Assembly: GCA_016930835.1 (NCBI GenBank)
Contig: JAFGGA010000212.1
Span: 1 to 56,073, forward strand
Length of the DNA: 56,073 bases
Direction: 5' to 3'
DNA from: Deltaproteobacteria bacterium
GTDB taxonomy: Bacteria; Desulfobacterota; DSM-4660; Desulfatiglandales; HGW-15
The notes under the pieces: model-generated
Seen by the model: the letters and a program-made list of their open reading frames with translations, nothing else
What the model was told of the DNA's origin: nothing
Databases searched by the model: none
Position numbers and translations under genes: made by a program
Shown here: positions 48,540-56,073 of the stretch, in pieces
How the letters are laid out: the number at the start of each line of letters is the position of its first letter
Numbering within the stretch: the first letter of the stretch is position 1

Positions 48540-48776
48540 CTATCCCTTAGCTTTGATAATATAGTTAATAGCATCCTGAACAGTCGCTATTTTTTCCGCA
48601 TCTTCATCAGGAATGGAAACATCAAACTCCTCCTCCATGGCCATGATCAATTCTACCTGATCAAGTGAATCAGCCCCTAAATCATCCACAAAAGAAGCCG
48701 TCAAAACCACATCTTCTTCCGGCACATCCAGTTGTTCACAGATAATTTTTTTCACTTTTTGTTCAATTTCAGACAT
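48540..48776 (-). CDS. acpP: Acyl carrier protein
   Basis: A 78 aa acidic helical protein. The phosphopantetheine serine is in [14 protein letters not shown]. The frame opens at 48794, but the ATG at 48776 follows GGGAGGT by seven bases and gives the normal ACP length and start (MSEIEQKVK). It carries acyl chains for FabG and FabF. Confidence 0.97.
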   Translation of the reverse strand: MSEIEQKVKKIICEQLDVPEEDVVLTASFVDDLGADSLDQVELIMAMEEEFDVSIPDEDAEKIATVQDAINYIIKAKG

Positions 48777-48828
48777 TCGGTTTACCTCCCTCATAATGAA
48801 TTATCTAATTACTGAGAATTCAAATCAT

Positions 48829-49575
48829 TTACATATACATTCCACCATTCACATGAATAGTTTGTCCTGTTATGTAAGAGGCCCCATCGGAACAGAGCCA
48901 ACAAACGGCCTCCGCGACATCTTCAGGTCTACCCATTTTTCCCATGGGAATCTGACCTTTTAATGCCTCTCTTATCTTTTCCGGTAATATGGCTGTCATC
49001 TCCGTATCGATAAAGCCAGGAGCCACACAGTTAATGGTCACCCCCCGGGGTGCGACCTCACGCGCCACGGTTTTCGTAAAACCCATGATTCCTGCTTTTG
49101 AAGCGGCATAATTGGCTTGGCCTGGATTTCCTATTTGACCCGTTATGGAAGCGATATTGACTATAGCTCCGCTCCGTTGTTTGATCATGGTTCGAATAAC
49201 GGCTTGGGTACAATTAAATACACTTTTAAGGTTCACATTCAGGACCAGATCCCAATCACTTTCCGCCATTTTCATCAAAAGCGTATCTCTTGTGATACCG
49301 GCATTATTGACAAGGACATCCACTTTTTCGAAACGTGAAATAATATCATGAAATATTCCATTCACATCTTTGTGGGATGAAACGTCCACTTTATGAGTTT
49401 CCGCCTCTATCCCTTGTTCATGAAGCAAGGCTGATGTCTCATCAGCGGCGGACTCATCCGGATCATAATGGAGGAGAATAATCCTAGGCTTTTCTTGTGC
49501 AAATCGAAGTGCCACCGCTCTTCCAATACCTCTTGAACCACCTGTAACTACTATAACTCTCGCTCGATCCGTCAT
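48829..49575 (-). CDS. fabG: 3-oxoacyl-ACP reductase
   Basis: A 248 aa NADPH-dependent SDR. TGGSRGIGRAVA is the cofactor loop, NNAGIT and the catalytic YAASKAG follow, and the ending ITGQTIHVNGGMYM is typical. GAGGGTGAG precedes the ATG. A 140-bp gap separates it from rpmF; the plsX, fabH and fabD genes often found there are absent. Confidence 0.97.
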   Translation of the reverse strand: MTDRARVIVVTGGSRGIGRAVALRFAQEKPRIILLHYDPDESAADETSALLHEQGIEAETHKVDVSSHKDVNGIFHDIISRFEKVDVLVNNAGITRDTLLMKMAESDWDLVLNVNLKSVFNCTQAVIRTMIKQRSGAIVNIASITGQIGNPGQANYAASKAGIMGFTKTVAREVAPRGVTINCVAPGFIDTEMTAILPEKIREALKGQIPMGKMGRPEDVAEAVCWLCSDGASYITGQTIHVNGGMYM

Positions 49576-49715
49576 CTCACCCTCATTGTTAAAACGAATA
49601 TTACAATCGAATAGTTAAAGGCTGGTATTCGGGCCATGTGATATGCTCTTATCCGTATTCAGGCACCCTCTGAAAGACTCGGATCTAAATTCAAACTTGA
49701 ATGCCTAGATCCCGA

Positions 49716-49898
49716 TTATTTCTCTTTAACCTTTAATAAAGTTTTACCCTTATAGGTTCCGCAATGCGAACAGACGTGATGCGCAAGAATTGGCTCATGG
49801 CATTGAGGGCACAAGGATGCTTTGGGCATAGTAATATGATCATGAGATCGGCGCATATCGCGCTTTGATTTTGATTTTTTCTTCTTTGGTACAGCCAT
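49716..49898 (-). CDS. rpmF: 50S ribosomal protein L32
   Basis: A 60 aa basic protein: [18 protein letters not shown], then a zinc ribbon with CPQC and CSHC. This is the zinc-binding (C+) form of L32. It lies seven bases after the DUF177 gene, an arrangement conserved across bacteria. Upstream of fabG here. Confidence 0.97.
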   Translation of the reverse strand: MAVPKKKKSKSKRDMRRSHDHITMPKASLCPQCHEPILAHHVCSHCGTYKGKTLLKVKEK

Positions 49899-49905
49899 CT
49901 TATTT

Positions 49906-50442
49906 TTATTTTTCTCCTTCTAACTTAACTCTTTTAAGTTCTAAAAACCCAGGGTGACCCTTATCCTTTAAGCATGAGCATGGTCGAGTATTTAGATTGG
50001 CTCCACAAACCGGACATAGACCTAAACAATCCTCCTTGCAAAGAGATTTAATGGGAAAGGATAGATAGATTTGTTCTCGAATAATCTCTCCCAGGTCCAT
50101 CTCCTCTTCGCTGATAAATCCCACCTGCATATCCTTATCAGAGAGCTCTGTTTCAGGTTTATTTGACTCCCATGAAGGGGGTGTAAGAATAATCTGAAAT
50201 TCTGATGCGATGTCTTTATGGTAAGATTCCAGACATCGATCACATGTCATATGAAATCCCCCACTGATCTCCCCTGATAAAATATATCTCTCGCCTGTTT
50301 TATAGATCTCAATATGGACCGAGAGAGGGGTGCAAAGATCCCCTGGGTGGTCTTTCTGATCGGTAATATTCCACCAATCCGGACCGAGAGAAAAATCAAA
50401 ACCCCGAGTTTCATGCGTGATGGTTCTAAGGTCTAAAATCAT
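49906..50442 (-). CDS. yceD: DUF177 / YceD family protein
   Basis: A 178 aa protein with CDRCLE in the middle and [13 protein letters not shown] plus a downstream [10 protein letters not shown] near the end, the hallmark of DUF177. These proteins are encoded with rpmF and have been tied to 23S rRNA metabolism in plants and bacteria, without a settled biochemical activity. It is the first gene of the - strand run and has a good promoter upstream. Confidence 0.93.
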   Translation of the reverse strand: MILDLRTITHETRGFDFSLGPDWWNITDQKDHPGDLCTPLSVHIEIYKTGERYILSGEISGGFHMTCDRCLESYHKDIASEFQIILTPPSWESNKPETELSDKDMQVGFISEEEMDLGEIIREQIYLSFPIKSLCKEDCLGLCPVCGANLNTRPCSCLKDKGHPGFLELKRVKLEGEK

Positions 50443-50495
50443 TCAGGATAGGCTCAATTTTCAAGCCTTTCGCCTCTTGGGTAAAAATAGGTTGG

Positions 50496-50523
50496 AGTAT
50501 ATATGACAGCACCGTTTTGTCAA
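50496..50523 (-). promoter_or_regulatory. Sigma-70 promoter for the yceD-rpmF-fab run
   Basis: On the minus strand TTGACA (50523-50518) and TATACT (50501-50496) are separated by 16 bp. The expected start is near 50489, 47 bp before the yceD ATG. The rest of the divergent gap to 50835 shows no gene and no clear + strand promoter. Confidence 0.75.
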
Positions 50524-50835
50524 GTAATTAAATTGTATGAATTAACGAATAGTTATGCTAAAAAAGCGGTGAATTCTTTGAATCTATCAGAGAAAATTCT
50601 ACATTTCTAAGCATGCCGTTTATCCAGCAAATCCATTGTTTTATATAGTATTGATGGATATGATTTGGGATTCAGACAAAAATATCAAAATTCCCCTGCC
50701 AAAGGATGTTTGTTTCTTTGATAGCATGGCCTGGTTTGTTTTTTATAACCTTGACGATCACCCTATTTCCCGGATAAAATGACTGTCATGAAATGACAAA
50801 TTCAGGATTATCATTTTCTGAAATGGGGAGAGAAA

Positions 50836-51510
50836 ATGCTTAAACATTATTTGTTCATTACCATTTGTCTAGTACTCTCGCTTCAAAGTTGTTCAACCTC
50901 AAAACCGTTCGAGGGCAATTCTCAAGAGGAAGCCAATCTTTCAAAAACCACTCCGGGTCAGGACCGCACAGAAACAGTCGCTAACAAAATGGAGATCGAA
51001 TATCTGCAGCAACAGATAGATCGTCTCCAGGAAGAGAATAATAGGATAAGAGATGAAAACAAGACTGCAATAGCCCAAATAAAGGCACAAAATGAGACAT
51101 TAGAAGAAGAAATAGAACGTTTAAAAAAGGAAAAAATAAATATAAATAAAGAAGAAAATATCGCTATTTCAAATAAAGTTGATATTAATGGAAAAAGCAC
51201 TGTTTCTTCATCTGATTTATCTAAATTATCAAAAAATACGCAAAAAGTAAGCATTAAAGTTCTTGCCGGCGACGGAAGTCTTGTCTCGGCAAGAAACATG
51301 TCAAAAGAACTTGCGGATCTGGGATATAAAATCGATTCCATTGGCTCTGCTCCGCGCTCCGATTTTCAAACCACAACCGTCTACTTTGAACCGCTCTTTC
51401 AAAATGAGGCAAAGGCGCTTGCGCTCAGGCTCGGAACCAACATCATCATCAAACCCCTGACATGGCCCTCCATCTTCGACATCATTGTGGTAACGGGTAA
51501 ACATCCATAA
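50836..51510 (+). CDS. Lipoprotein with coiled coil and LytR_C domain
   Basis: A 224 aa protein with a lipoprotein signal (ITICLVLSLQSC). Residues 50-105 are a charged coiled coil (IEYLQQQIDRLQEENNRI), then a low-complexity Ser/Asn/Lys linker. Residues 134-222 match the LytR C-terminal domain pattern: VSIKVLAGDGSLVSARNM, TTTVYFEPLFQNEAKALAL, and a final DIIVVTGK. It would be anchored in an envelope membrane, reaching the periplasm or surface. The A-rich 5' half differs in composition from the 3' half. The ATG follows GGGGAGAG. Function unknown. Confidence 0.75.
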   Translation: MLKHYLFITICLVLSLQSCSTSKPFEGNSQEEANLSKTTPGQDRTETVANKMEIEYLQQQIDRLQEENNRIRDENKTAIAQIKAQNETLEEEIERLKKEKININKEENIAISNKVDINGKSTVSSSDLSKLSKNTQKVSIKVLAGDGSLVSARNMSKELADLGYKIDSIGSAPRSDFQTTTVYFEPLFQNEAKALALRLGTNIIIKPLTWPSIFDIIVVTGKHP

Positions 51511-51741
51511 GAAAGCAGATTCGGCAAGGGTTGATATTTAGTAGGGAATAATTCTTTGGTCAGATCTTGGGTAAGGATCTCAGCAATTTTCGAAGATTTC
51601 AAATTTTACCTTTTTTTTATTCCTCCATATCGTCGTCGGATTTATGAGGGCTTAGCTCCTCGGTTAGTAGCCTCTCGATGACCGTATCACAAATTTCAAT
51701 TTCCGTAACATTTTAGCTATTTTCAAAACATCTAAACAACT

Positions 51742-51769
51742 GGATTCCGCGATCAAGTCGCGGAATGAC
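51742..51769. repeat. Palindromic repeat, unit A
   Basis: ATTCCGCGA (51744-51752) and TCGCGGAAT (51758-51766) form a perfect nine-pair stem with a TCAAG loop, flanked by GG and GACC. Its reverse complement begins GGTCATTCCGCGA, matching unit B. Confidence 0.7.
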
Positions 51770-51872
51770 CTGTCTACCGCGTCGGGCGCGGCGCAGGCAT
51801 GCGGAAAAGGGGAAATCATGAGGAAAAATGAAATGCTTGCTTCATAAAGGTATAGCGATAGTCAAATCAAAC

Positions 51873-51923
51873 GTCATTCCGCGACCCCTCATCAAGTGCG
51901 GGGCAGGCTTGCTCGCGGAATCC
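51873..51923. repeat. Palindromic repeat, unit B (opposite orientation to unit A)
   Basis: GTCATTCCGCGA at 51873-51884 pairs with TCGCGGAATCC at 51913-51923. The loop has an additional CCCC/GGGG stem. It is related to unit A in inverted orientation, and its outer GTCATTCC/GGAATCC resembles the core of the MITE-like elements in this window. Confidence 0.65.
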
Positions 51924-52391
51924 AAGCCTTGCATCTCATCATTTTTAAAAAGGCTGAACCGTTACCAATTTCCATACATATCCAGTGCCGTCCAGGTCTC
52001 TCACAGACATCAAAGGCTGTACCGCTACCTCCAAAGGTCAAGGACTATAATCCCATTCACGCGTAGACATCTGAAAACCCCGTTCGAGAAGTTTCATGGA
52101 GAATTGGCTGGAGACCTCTTCCGGCTCATAAATTTCCAGTGTCTTACCGGAATAATATCATTCCGGGCATCGTTTACATTAACTCCATTGGGATTCATGA
52201 CGTCCCTATGCCCGCCATAACCCTTAGTCAAGAAAAACAAGAGAAATCCTGAATCGTTTTAGCCGGATTTTTACACATCGTTAAAAACATTGACATAAAG
52301 TCCAACCAAAGCCCCCTAGACGACTTCTCCTTTTATGGATAATTCCCATTATTATAAGACAGTTATAGAGAAATGAAATATCTTGCGCGTT

Positions 52392-52407
52392 TGGCATGGT
52401 TTTTGTC
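52392..52407 (+). promoter_or_regulatory. Possible degenerate sigma-54 promoter
   Basis: TGGCATGGTTTTTGTC has a good -24 element and TTG at the correct place of the -12, but TC instead of CA after it, so the invariant GC is lost. It lies 57 bp before the start of the cytidylate-kinase-like gene. Weak candidate. Confidence 0.3.
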
Positions 52408-52463
52408 TTTTTTATTTCATGCTGAAATGAGTCAGGATATCAAAGCCCTAAAAGGAGGCTTCT

Positions 52464-53243
52464 ATGAATTTCCATATCGGTGGTATGAACCATACTCCCA
52501 GTGCATATAAAAGACCTGGGCCTAATGCAGCCGATCTGGCAAAGATGTATATCAAAGAATGGGATAATCTGCTGCTTAAGATGAAGCAAGGATACCCCCC
52601 TAAAGAGATTTTACCTACGATCTATTTTTCTCGAAAAATCGGCACAGGCGCCTTGATGATTGCAGACCTTTTGGGGGAGAAAATCGGTTATCGAGTGGTT
52701 GACAGGGAGATCCTTGATTTGATAGCCAGAAGCGCAGACCATAAAAAAGAAACGGTTTCTGCCACTGACGAGTGCAATCCCAAGAAATCAAGAGGGAACG
52801 GGGATGGATTCCACGGGGAAGACTCATTTATCGAAAGCGATTATATCAAGCACCTTTTCAGCGGGGTGCTTGCCTTAGCCTCTCTTGGGCCTACAATCTT
52901 TGTGGGCAGGGGGGTCCATTTTATTTTACCAAGGGATCGCGTTTTGTCCGTCAGGTTTCTCAGTTCCAAAAATCATCGGGTGAGAAATATTGCCGGGGCC
53001 CTGAATGTTCATGAGGAAGATGCCGAAGGCGCGTTAGACCAGATAGATAGGGAGCAAAAGCGGTTTTTCAATAAAGTCTATGGTAAAATATCCGCACCTC
53101 CCGAGGAATTTGATCTTGTAATCAATTGTGATCAAATTCCTGATCCAGGGAACTGTGCGGAACTCGTGGCCCAAGCCTTTCGATTTAAATTCGGAGACGA
53201 GGCGGCGACCCGTTTTGCGGACAAAAAGCATAAAAAAACATAG
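52464..53243 (+). CDS. Cytidylate-kinase-like family protein
   Basis: A 259 aa protein. After a 45-residue N-terminal extension it has IYFSRKIGTGALMIADLLGEKIGYRVVDREIL (quoted pieces: FSRKIGTGALMIADLL, YRVVDREIL), the pattern of the cytidylate kinase-like family (PF13189), with a P-loop variant GTGALM in place of GsGG. IFVGRGVHFIL and VRFLSSKNHRVRNIA are further family features. The true kinase activity and substrate are unproven. AAAGGAGG lies six bases before the ATG. It stands alone among repeats and pseudogenes. Confidence 0.75.
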   Translation: MNFHIGGMNHTPSAYKRPGPNAADLAKMYIKEWDNLLLKMKQGYPPKEILPTIYFSRKIGTGALMIADLLGEKIGYRVVDREILDLIARSADHKKETVSATDECNPKKSRGNGDGFHGEDSFIESDYIKHLFSGVLALASLGPTIFVGRGVHFILPRDRVLSVRFLSSKNHRVRNIAGALNVHEEDAEGALDQIDREQKRFFNKVYGKISAPPEEFDLVINCDQIPDPGNCAELVAQAFRFKFGDEAATRFADKKHKKT

Positions 53244-53478
53244 CCGTTTGAAAGCACAGGCGAGGGAAATGCTGCCTATCAATCGACATATAAATGAAGG
53301 AATTTTTTAGGGCAGTGGTCCTGGAAAAGGTGCCATACCCGGGGCCAGTTATTGCGGCGCAGGCATTCGGTGACTTACTTGGATTTCACCCCATCCGCCC
53401 ATCTTCTGGCCTGACGGGTGTTTTTATGGGGATGAATTATTCCAGGTTTCCCCGCTTTCTGCATTGAAGCAACTTGAA
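53244..53478. other. Intergenic stretch, nothing recognised
   Basis: No gene, hairpin or promoter could be supported between the kinase-like gene and the transposase remnant. A 64-codon minus-strand frame at 53375-53569 overlaps the remnant and is not believed. Confidence 0.4.
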
Positions 53479-53684
53479 GAGATTTCCAGGTTACAACAGA
53501 TGAGTTTGTCATAAAGAAAATCCTAAAGCACCTTAGGTTATGGGAAAGAGCGGCAAGGCCTCCGGACAAATTGAAAAGTCAACTAAAGTTGTAAATCCAG
53601 TTATAGGTTCAGGTTCACAGGTCCTTTCGGCAGATGAATATCTCTATTACGATATTGAATATCCTGCCGAAGATCCAGACTGAA
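53479..53684 (+). pseudogene. C-terminal remnant of a transposase (IS91-type tail)
   Basis: One frame (53479-53595) gives TDEFVIKKILKHLRLWERA followed by a proline-containing RPPDKLK, matching the ILkHLgLW...PP ending that I know from zinc-binding IS91-like transposases. A second frame (53592-53684) gives SADEYLYYDIEYPAEDPD, similar to the acidic tail of the same proteins. A frameshift between them and the missing 5' part mark it as decayed. Identification rests on a short motif remembered, not on a search. Confidence 0.45.
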
Positions 53685-53918
53685 GCAGTAAAGTTTCAAT
53701 AGGCTGATTTAAAATGCGCAATCGGGGTAGAGGAAGACTTGTTCCTTAATCGTAGGGATTTTCGACGCGTTATGTGAAAATACCAATAGGCAGTCTCAAG
53801 ATTTGACACCTTGTATTTTTGAAGTATTATGCCTTTTTTATCGCTATGTTTATCTAAGATAAAGTGAAAGATGATTTTCATACTAACAGGCAAATTACAC
53901 AGCGAATGAAAATGAGGA

Positions 53919-54044
53919 CTACCCCTCAAAGACGGAACGTCTCAGCCAGGGCCACAGTATCCCCGGTTTTGAGATTAGTTCTATGAGAACGGTAACATTT
54001 GGGTAGGATATGTTGGAAAGGGAATTCCTATTCTTCAAATTCAT
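53919..54044 (-). CDS. Small ORF (41 aa) behind an exceptionally strong Shine-Dalgarno
   Basis: On the minus strand AGAAAGGAGGTGAT is followed by GCT and ATG at 54044, an almost full match to the 16S rRNA 3' end. The frame encodes 41 residues, MNLKNRNSLSNISYPNVTV... ending WPWLRRSVFEG. An overlapping frame (to 53926) reads RTNLKTGDTVALAETFRL and looks at least as protein-like, so a frameshift near 53987 is possible. No family recognised; could be a short peptide gene or a decayed one. A 77-codon frame at 53696-53929 just downstream is not supported. Confidence 0.35.
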   Translation of the reverse strand: MNLKNRNSLSNISYPNVTVLIELISKPGILWPWLRRSVFEG

Positions 54045-54114
54045 AGCATCACCTCCTTTCTTGATGGGTTTTGGACAGGCTTATCCTGTTCTCGGAACGC
54101 TCTGAGATTAATGA

Positions 54115-54735
54115 ATACCACCAGTGAACTGGTGGTATCATGAGGCCCCCCATAGGGGGTCTCATCCCAGCTACTTTAAAGTTTATTTTTGGTTATAGAG
54201 TAAGCTCCTCTTGGAGCATATCTGTTTTTTCTTGGTTTCTGATGTATTCTCGAATCGTTTCTTCATTAAGACCAACTGTGCTAACACAATATCCTCGTGC
54301 CCAAAATGTTCGTCCTCGGACCATTCGGCTGCTTTTTGTTCCAAAGCTCATCACCTCTGATGCGCTTTTCCCTTTGAGTAGCCCAATGGCATTCACAACA
54401 GCATATTTGGGAGGTATTGAGACGCATGGATGGATATGATCAGGCATCGCATGTCCCTCTAGACTTTCAATTCCTTTGATGCGTGCCCATTGTTTAATCG
54501 TATCTACGACTATCCGTCCCTTGGTTCCTTACAATTCTTTTCGTCTATATTCGGGGATCCAGACGATGTGATATTTACAATCCCAGATTGAATGTGCTAA
54601 TCTATTGAAACGTTCCATGAAAATCTCCTTCCTTGGGTAGCTGGTGCTCTCATTTTAGGAGATTTTTTATTTCTCGTCACTAATCACTGGCATAGCCATT
54701 GTTCATACCACTGGCATGCCAGTGGTTTATTCCTT
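54115..54735 (-). mobile_element. IS200/IS605-type insertion sequence
   Basis: About 620 bp, bounded by two subterminal hairpins as in IS200: ATACCACCAG-TGAA-CTGGTGGTAT at 54115-54138 and ACCACTGGCATGCCAGTGGT at 54707-54726. No terminal inverted repeats in the classical sense, as expected for HUH single-strand transposition. It contains one gene, a broken tnpA, and a further TGAG-GCCCCC/GGGGG-T-CTCA stem at 54141-54164. Exact ends could not be fixed. The right end abuts a truncated gene. Confidence 0.75.
54193..54618 (-). pseudogene. tnpA: IS200-type transposase TnpA with in-frame stop
   Basis: The frame from ATG 54618 (AAGGAG upstream) reads 141 codons of a Y1 HUH transposase: HSIWDCKYHIVWIPEYRRKEL, then TAA, then GTKGRIVVDTIKQWARIKGI, then MPDHIHPCVSIPPKY with the HUH pair, GLLKGKSA, FWARGYCVSTVGLNEE and the catalytic tyrosine in REYIRNQE. 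The only visible lesion is the TAA at codon 30, where relatives commonly have a tyrosine after the leucine, so one base change explains it. It was probably inactivated recently. Confidence 0.8.
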
Positions 54736-55064
54736 CGAAGTAGCCCTTCTGAGGCCACCAAATTTCGTTATGGTATCGCTACAAATTTTTGAAGATTATT
54801 TTTAGAACGACAGAGGGAAAAATTTAAGGGGAAAGGATTTGTACAAATAAAACTTGAGACGGCACTGTCTGGACCTGAGCGCTGCTGAGTAGTCAAAAGG
54901 CAAGAAACCATCGTCTCCCAGAAATGATCTTTGGTCACTTTGGGGGCTGATTTCTTTACATTCCGGCTAATTCTGTTTTTAACGAAAGAATTGTCCTTAT
55001 GGCGATCATAAAATCTCCGCACCTTTCCAACATCCGTCTCTGTGATCTGCCACCGGATTTTCAT
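54727..55064 (-). pseudogene. Truncated, frameshifted gene interrupted by the IS200 element (HhH-GPD-like?)
   Basis: From ATG 55064 (AAAGGG upstream) about 95 codons are open, with MVSCLLTTQQRSGPDSAVSS in the middle. Then a frameshift near 54785 restores SDTITKFGGLRRATSKE, which ends at 54727, exactly at the IS right-end hairpin. The LLTTQQRSGP pattern recalls the first helices of endonuclease III-type HhH-GPD proteins, but this is a weak resemblance and no catalytic residues are visible. The missing C-terminal part was not found on the other side of the IS. Confidence 0.5.
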
Positions 55065-55279
55065 GCTCAATCCCTTTTATGAGACCAGATGTAGGACAAT
55101 AATCGGATATCGACTCATGTTTTCACTTACAGAAAGGTTCTAATGCCTGGACATTTATTCGTTTTTGACTTGTCATTAATAACTAGCTGTATTTATGTAA
55201 GAATACCGGATGGCATTGTACCAGATAACCGCCCAGTGTCAACAACTATCCTTATTATGATTTATTTTCAGTGAATTTG

Positions 55280-55548
55280 ACTAACAAAAGCTGTCAGGAT
55301 TTATTGGAAAGGAAAGTTTTACGTATAAGGAAATTTTTGATGTTATTCAAAGAGATAATGATTTTTTGGTCAACGTCGGCCAAAAATCAAAATATAAGAA
55401 TTTTCACACCGATTATATTAATAAACAACTGGAAGACAACATTAGCGCACTGCCCAAACGTGAAAAAAGCCGGGCATCTTTTGCGGGCGCGCATGTGGCA
55501 CTTCCCTCTTACAGCCAAATATCACCTGGCACTCAAACCTATAAATGA
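55280..55548 (+). pseudogene. Orphan coding fragment, unidentified
   Basis: An 89-codon frame with no good start (opens after TAA at 55277-55279) reads like real protein: FTYKEIFDVIQRDNDFLVNV, KNFHTDYINKQLEDNISALP, and ends in SYSQISPGTQTYK. The 5' end seems lost or in another frame. No family recognised. The 200 bp upstream are AT-rich with no gene. Confidence 0.35.
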
Positions 55549-55571
55549 ATATGCCTGATCATGAGGTATTA

Positions 55572-56073
55572 TTAAAATGGCAACTTCATCTGTCCGCCAT
55601 GATCGCTACACTTTTCCCAAATTCTTTCTATCACTTGACCTTCTGAAAGTCTTTCCCTTTGTACCTGATAATGAGCTTCCTTTCCTTGTTCTTCCAGGTC
55701 ATCGGGAAATCTTTCATTTTTAACCGAAGCTGCCCCATTAAAGAAATGTCCCAAACCTCGCTTCATCTCCTCTATCCCTTCGTCTGTATGCATATCAAAC
55801 GCACTATCCGGAATATTTGATTCCTCAATTGGCAAAGACAGGTACTTTAACCTGTTTGATATATTCTCCGTGTTTAAAATCGATATCACGACATAGCAAT
55901 GAGGTGTTTCCCGTTAGGGTTAAAAATCTGGCCTCTTCCTTTCCTGTTCTACCATAAAAAAGCACCCAATCATCTGTCAGTGTTATATTAGCCCAACTTC
56001 CGCAGTTAGGGGGTTATACTTATCGTAACCTATTGATTTTACTAGCTCAGAGTTAAAAAGTCGTCACTACAAA
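55572..56073 (-). pseudogene. Frameshifted gene running off the right edge, unidentified
   Basis: Three overlapping minus-strand frames read as consecutive pieces of one protein: 56073-55983 (ELVKSIGYDKYNPLT), 56013-55825 (LTDDWVLFYGRTGKEEARFL, LCRDIDFKHGEYIKQVK), and 55889-55572 (IPDSAFDMHTDEGIEEMKRG, NERFPDDLEEQGKEAHY, terminal GGQMKLPF). Together they need two frameshifts, so the gene is decayed, or the assembly has errors. The DSAFDMHTDEGI block looks conserved but I cannot name the family. Confidence 0.5.

Larger units (their letters stand above)
51511..52463. other. 953-bp non-coding stretch with palindromic repeats
   Basis: No supported gene. A 130-codon frame at 51828-52220 runs through a palindromic repeat, lacks a Shine-Dalgarno and has no protein-like pattern. 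The stretch contains two inverted-orientation palindromes (51742-51769 and 51873-51923) and, near its end, a degenerate sigma-54-like site. Confidence 0.5.

Noticed and set aside
54048-54061. Match to the 3' end of 16S rRNA (ATCACCTCCTTTCT)
   Set aside because: The adjoining bases show no rRNA sequence; it is better read as a minus-strand Shine-Dalgarno.
55071-55279. Possible gene in the gap before the orphan fragment
   Set aside because: AT-rich with frequent stops in all frames and no structure seen.

Overview
The window looks like a chromosomal segment of a Gram-negative anaerobe of the Desulfobacterota (former Deltaproteobacteria). This is inferred from outer-membrane biogenesis genes (lptE, gmhA), two sites matching the sigma-54 promoter consensus, a bifunctional ribBA, a DUF177-rpmF-fab cluster, many PAS/GGDEF/HD-GYP/HDOD signalling genes, and small palindromic repeats with a GTCATTCCGGC core that I associate with that phylum. 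UUG start codons are common (rpsT, leuS, glyA, ribD, an RsbW-like kinase, a lipase). No rRNA, tRNA or CRISPR array was seen.

Region 1 (1-12.3 kb, + strand) couples signalling to surface polysaccharide. A receiver-PP2C phosphatase, an RsbW-like kinase and a STAS protein form a complete partner-switching module. It sits directly upstream of dTDP-glucose 4,6-dehydratase, a hexapeptide acyltransferase, rfbA, rfbC and an unusual fusion of nucleotidyltransferase, beta-helix and initiating sugar transferase. A decayed STAS tail overlaps the start of the fusion gene. A membrane sensor, gmhA, a PAS-GGDEF cyclase, a TM2 protein, a GNAT enzyme and a tautomerase follow.

Region 2 (12.4-22.8 kb) is mixed housekeeping: glnA with a sigma-54 promoter, a DnaJ/CbpA chaperone, a Ser/Thr kinase with a cyclic-nucleotide-binding domain, a lipoprotein, a CCA-adding enzyme, a secreted lipase and a UPF0182 membrane protein. 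Region 3 (22.9-28.7 kb, - strand) is a ppx-guaB-guaA operon whose last gene is a Twinkle/T7-gp4-like primase-helicase. Region 4 (29.0-35.2 kb) has a sigma-54 promoter driving two tandem HD-GYP/HDOD paralogues, then a DjlA-like co-chaperone and murJ.

Region 5 (35.3-50.5 kb) has rpsT on + and then eighteen - strand genes in one run: DUF177, rpmF, fabG, acpP, fabF, rpiB, glyA, dCMP deaminase, nrdR, ribD, ribE, ribBA, ribH, nusB, an M17 N-domain protein, leuS, lptE, holA. They appear to be read from a good sigma-70 promoter at about 50.5 kb, perhaps with internal promoters. Region 6 (50.8-56.1 kb) is accessory and decaying: a LytR_C lipoprotein, a cytidylate-kinase-like gene, palindromic repeats, a transposase tail, an IS200-type element with a nonsense codon inserted in a broken gene, a small ORF behind an exceptionally strong Shine-Dalgarno, and a frameshifted gene running off the right edge.

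The most notable candidates for follow-up are the partner-switch/polysaccharide locus with its fused transferase, the primase-helicase in the guanine-nucleotide operon, the tandem HD-GYP-HDOD pair lacking the HDxGK lysine, and the MITE-like repeat family.
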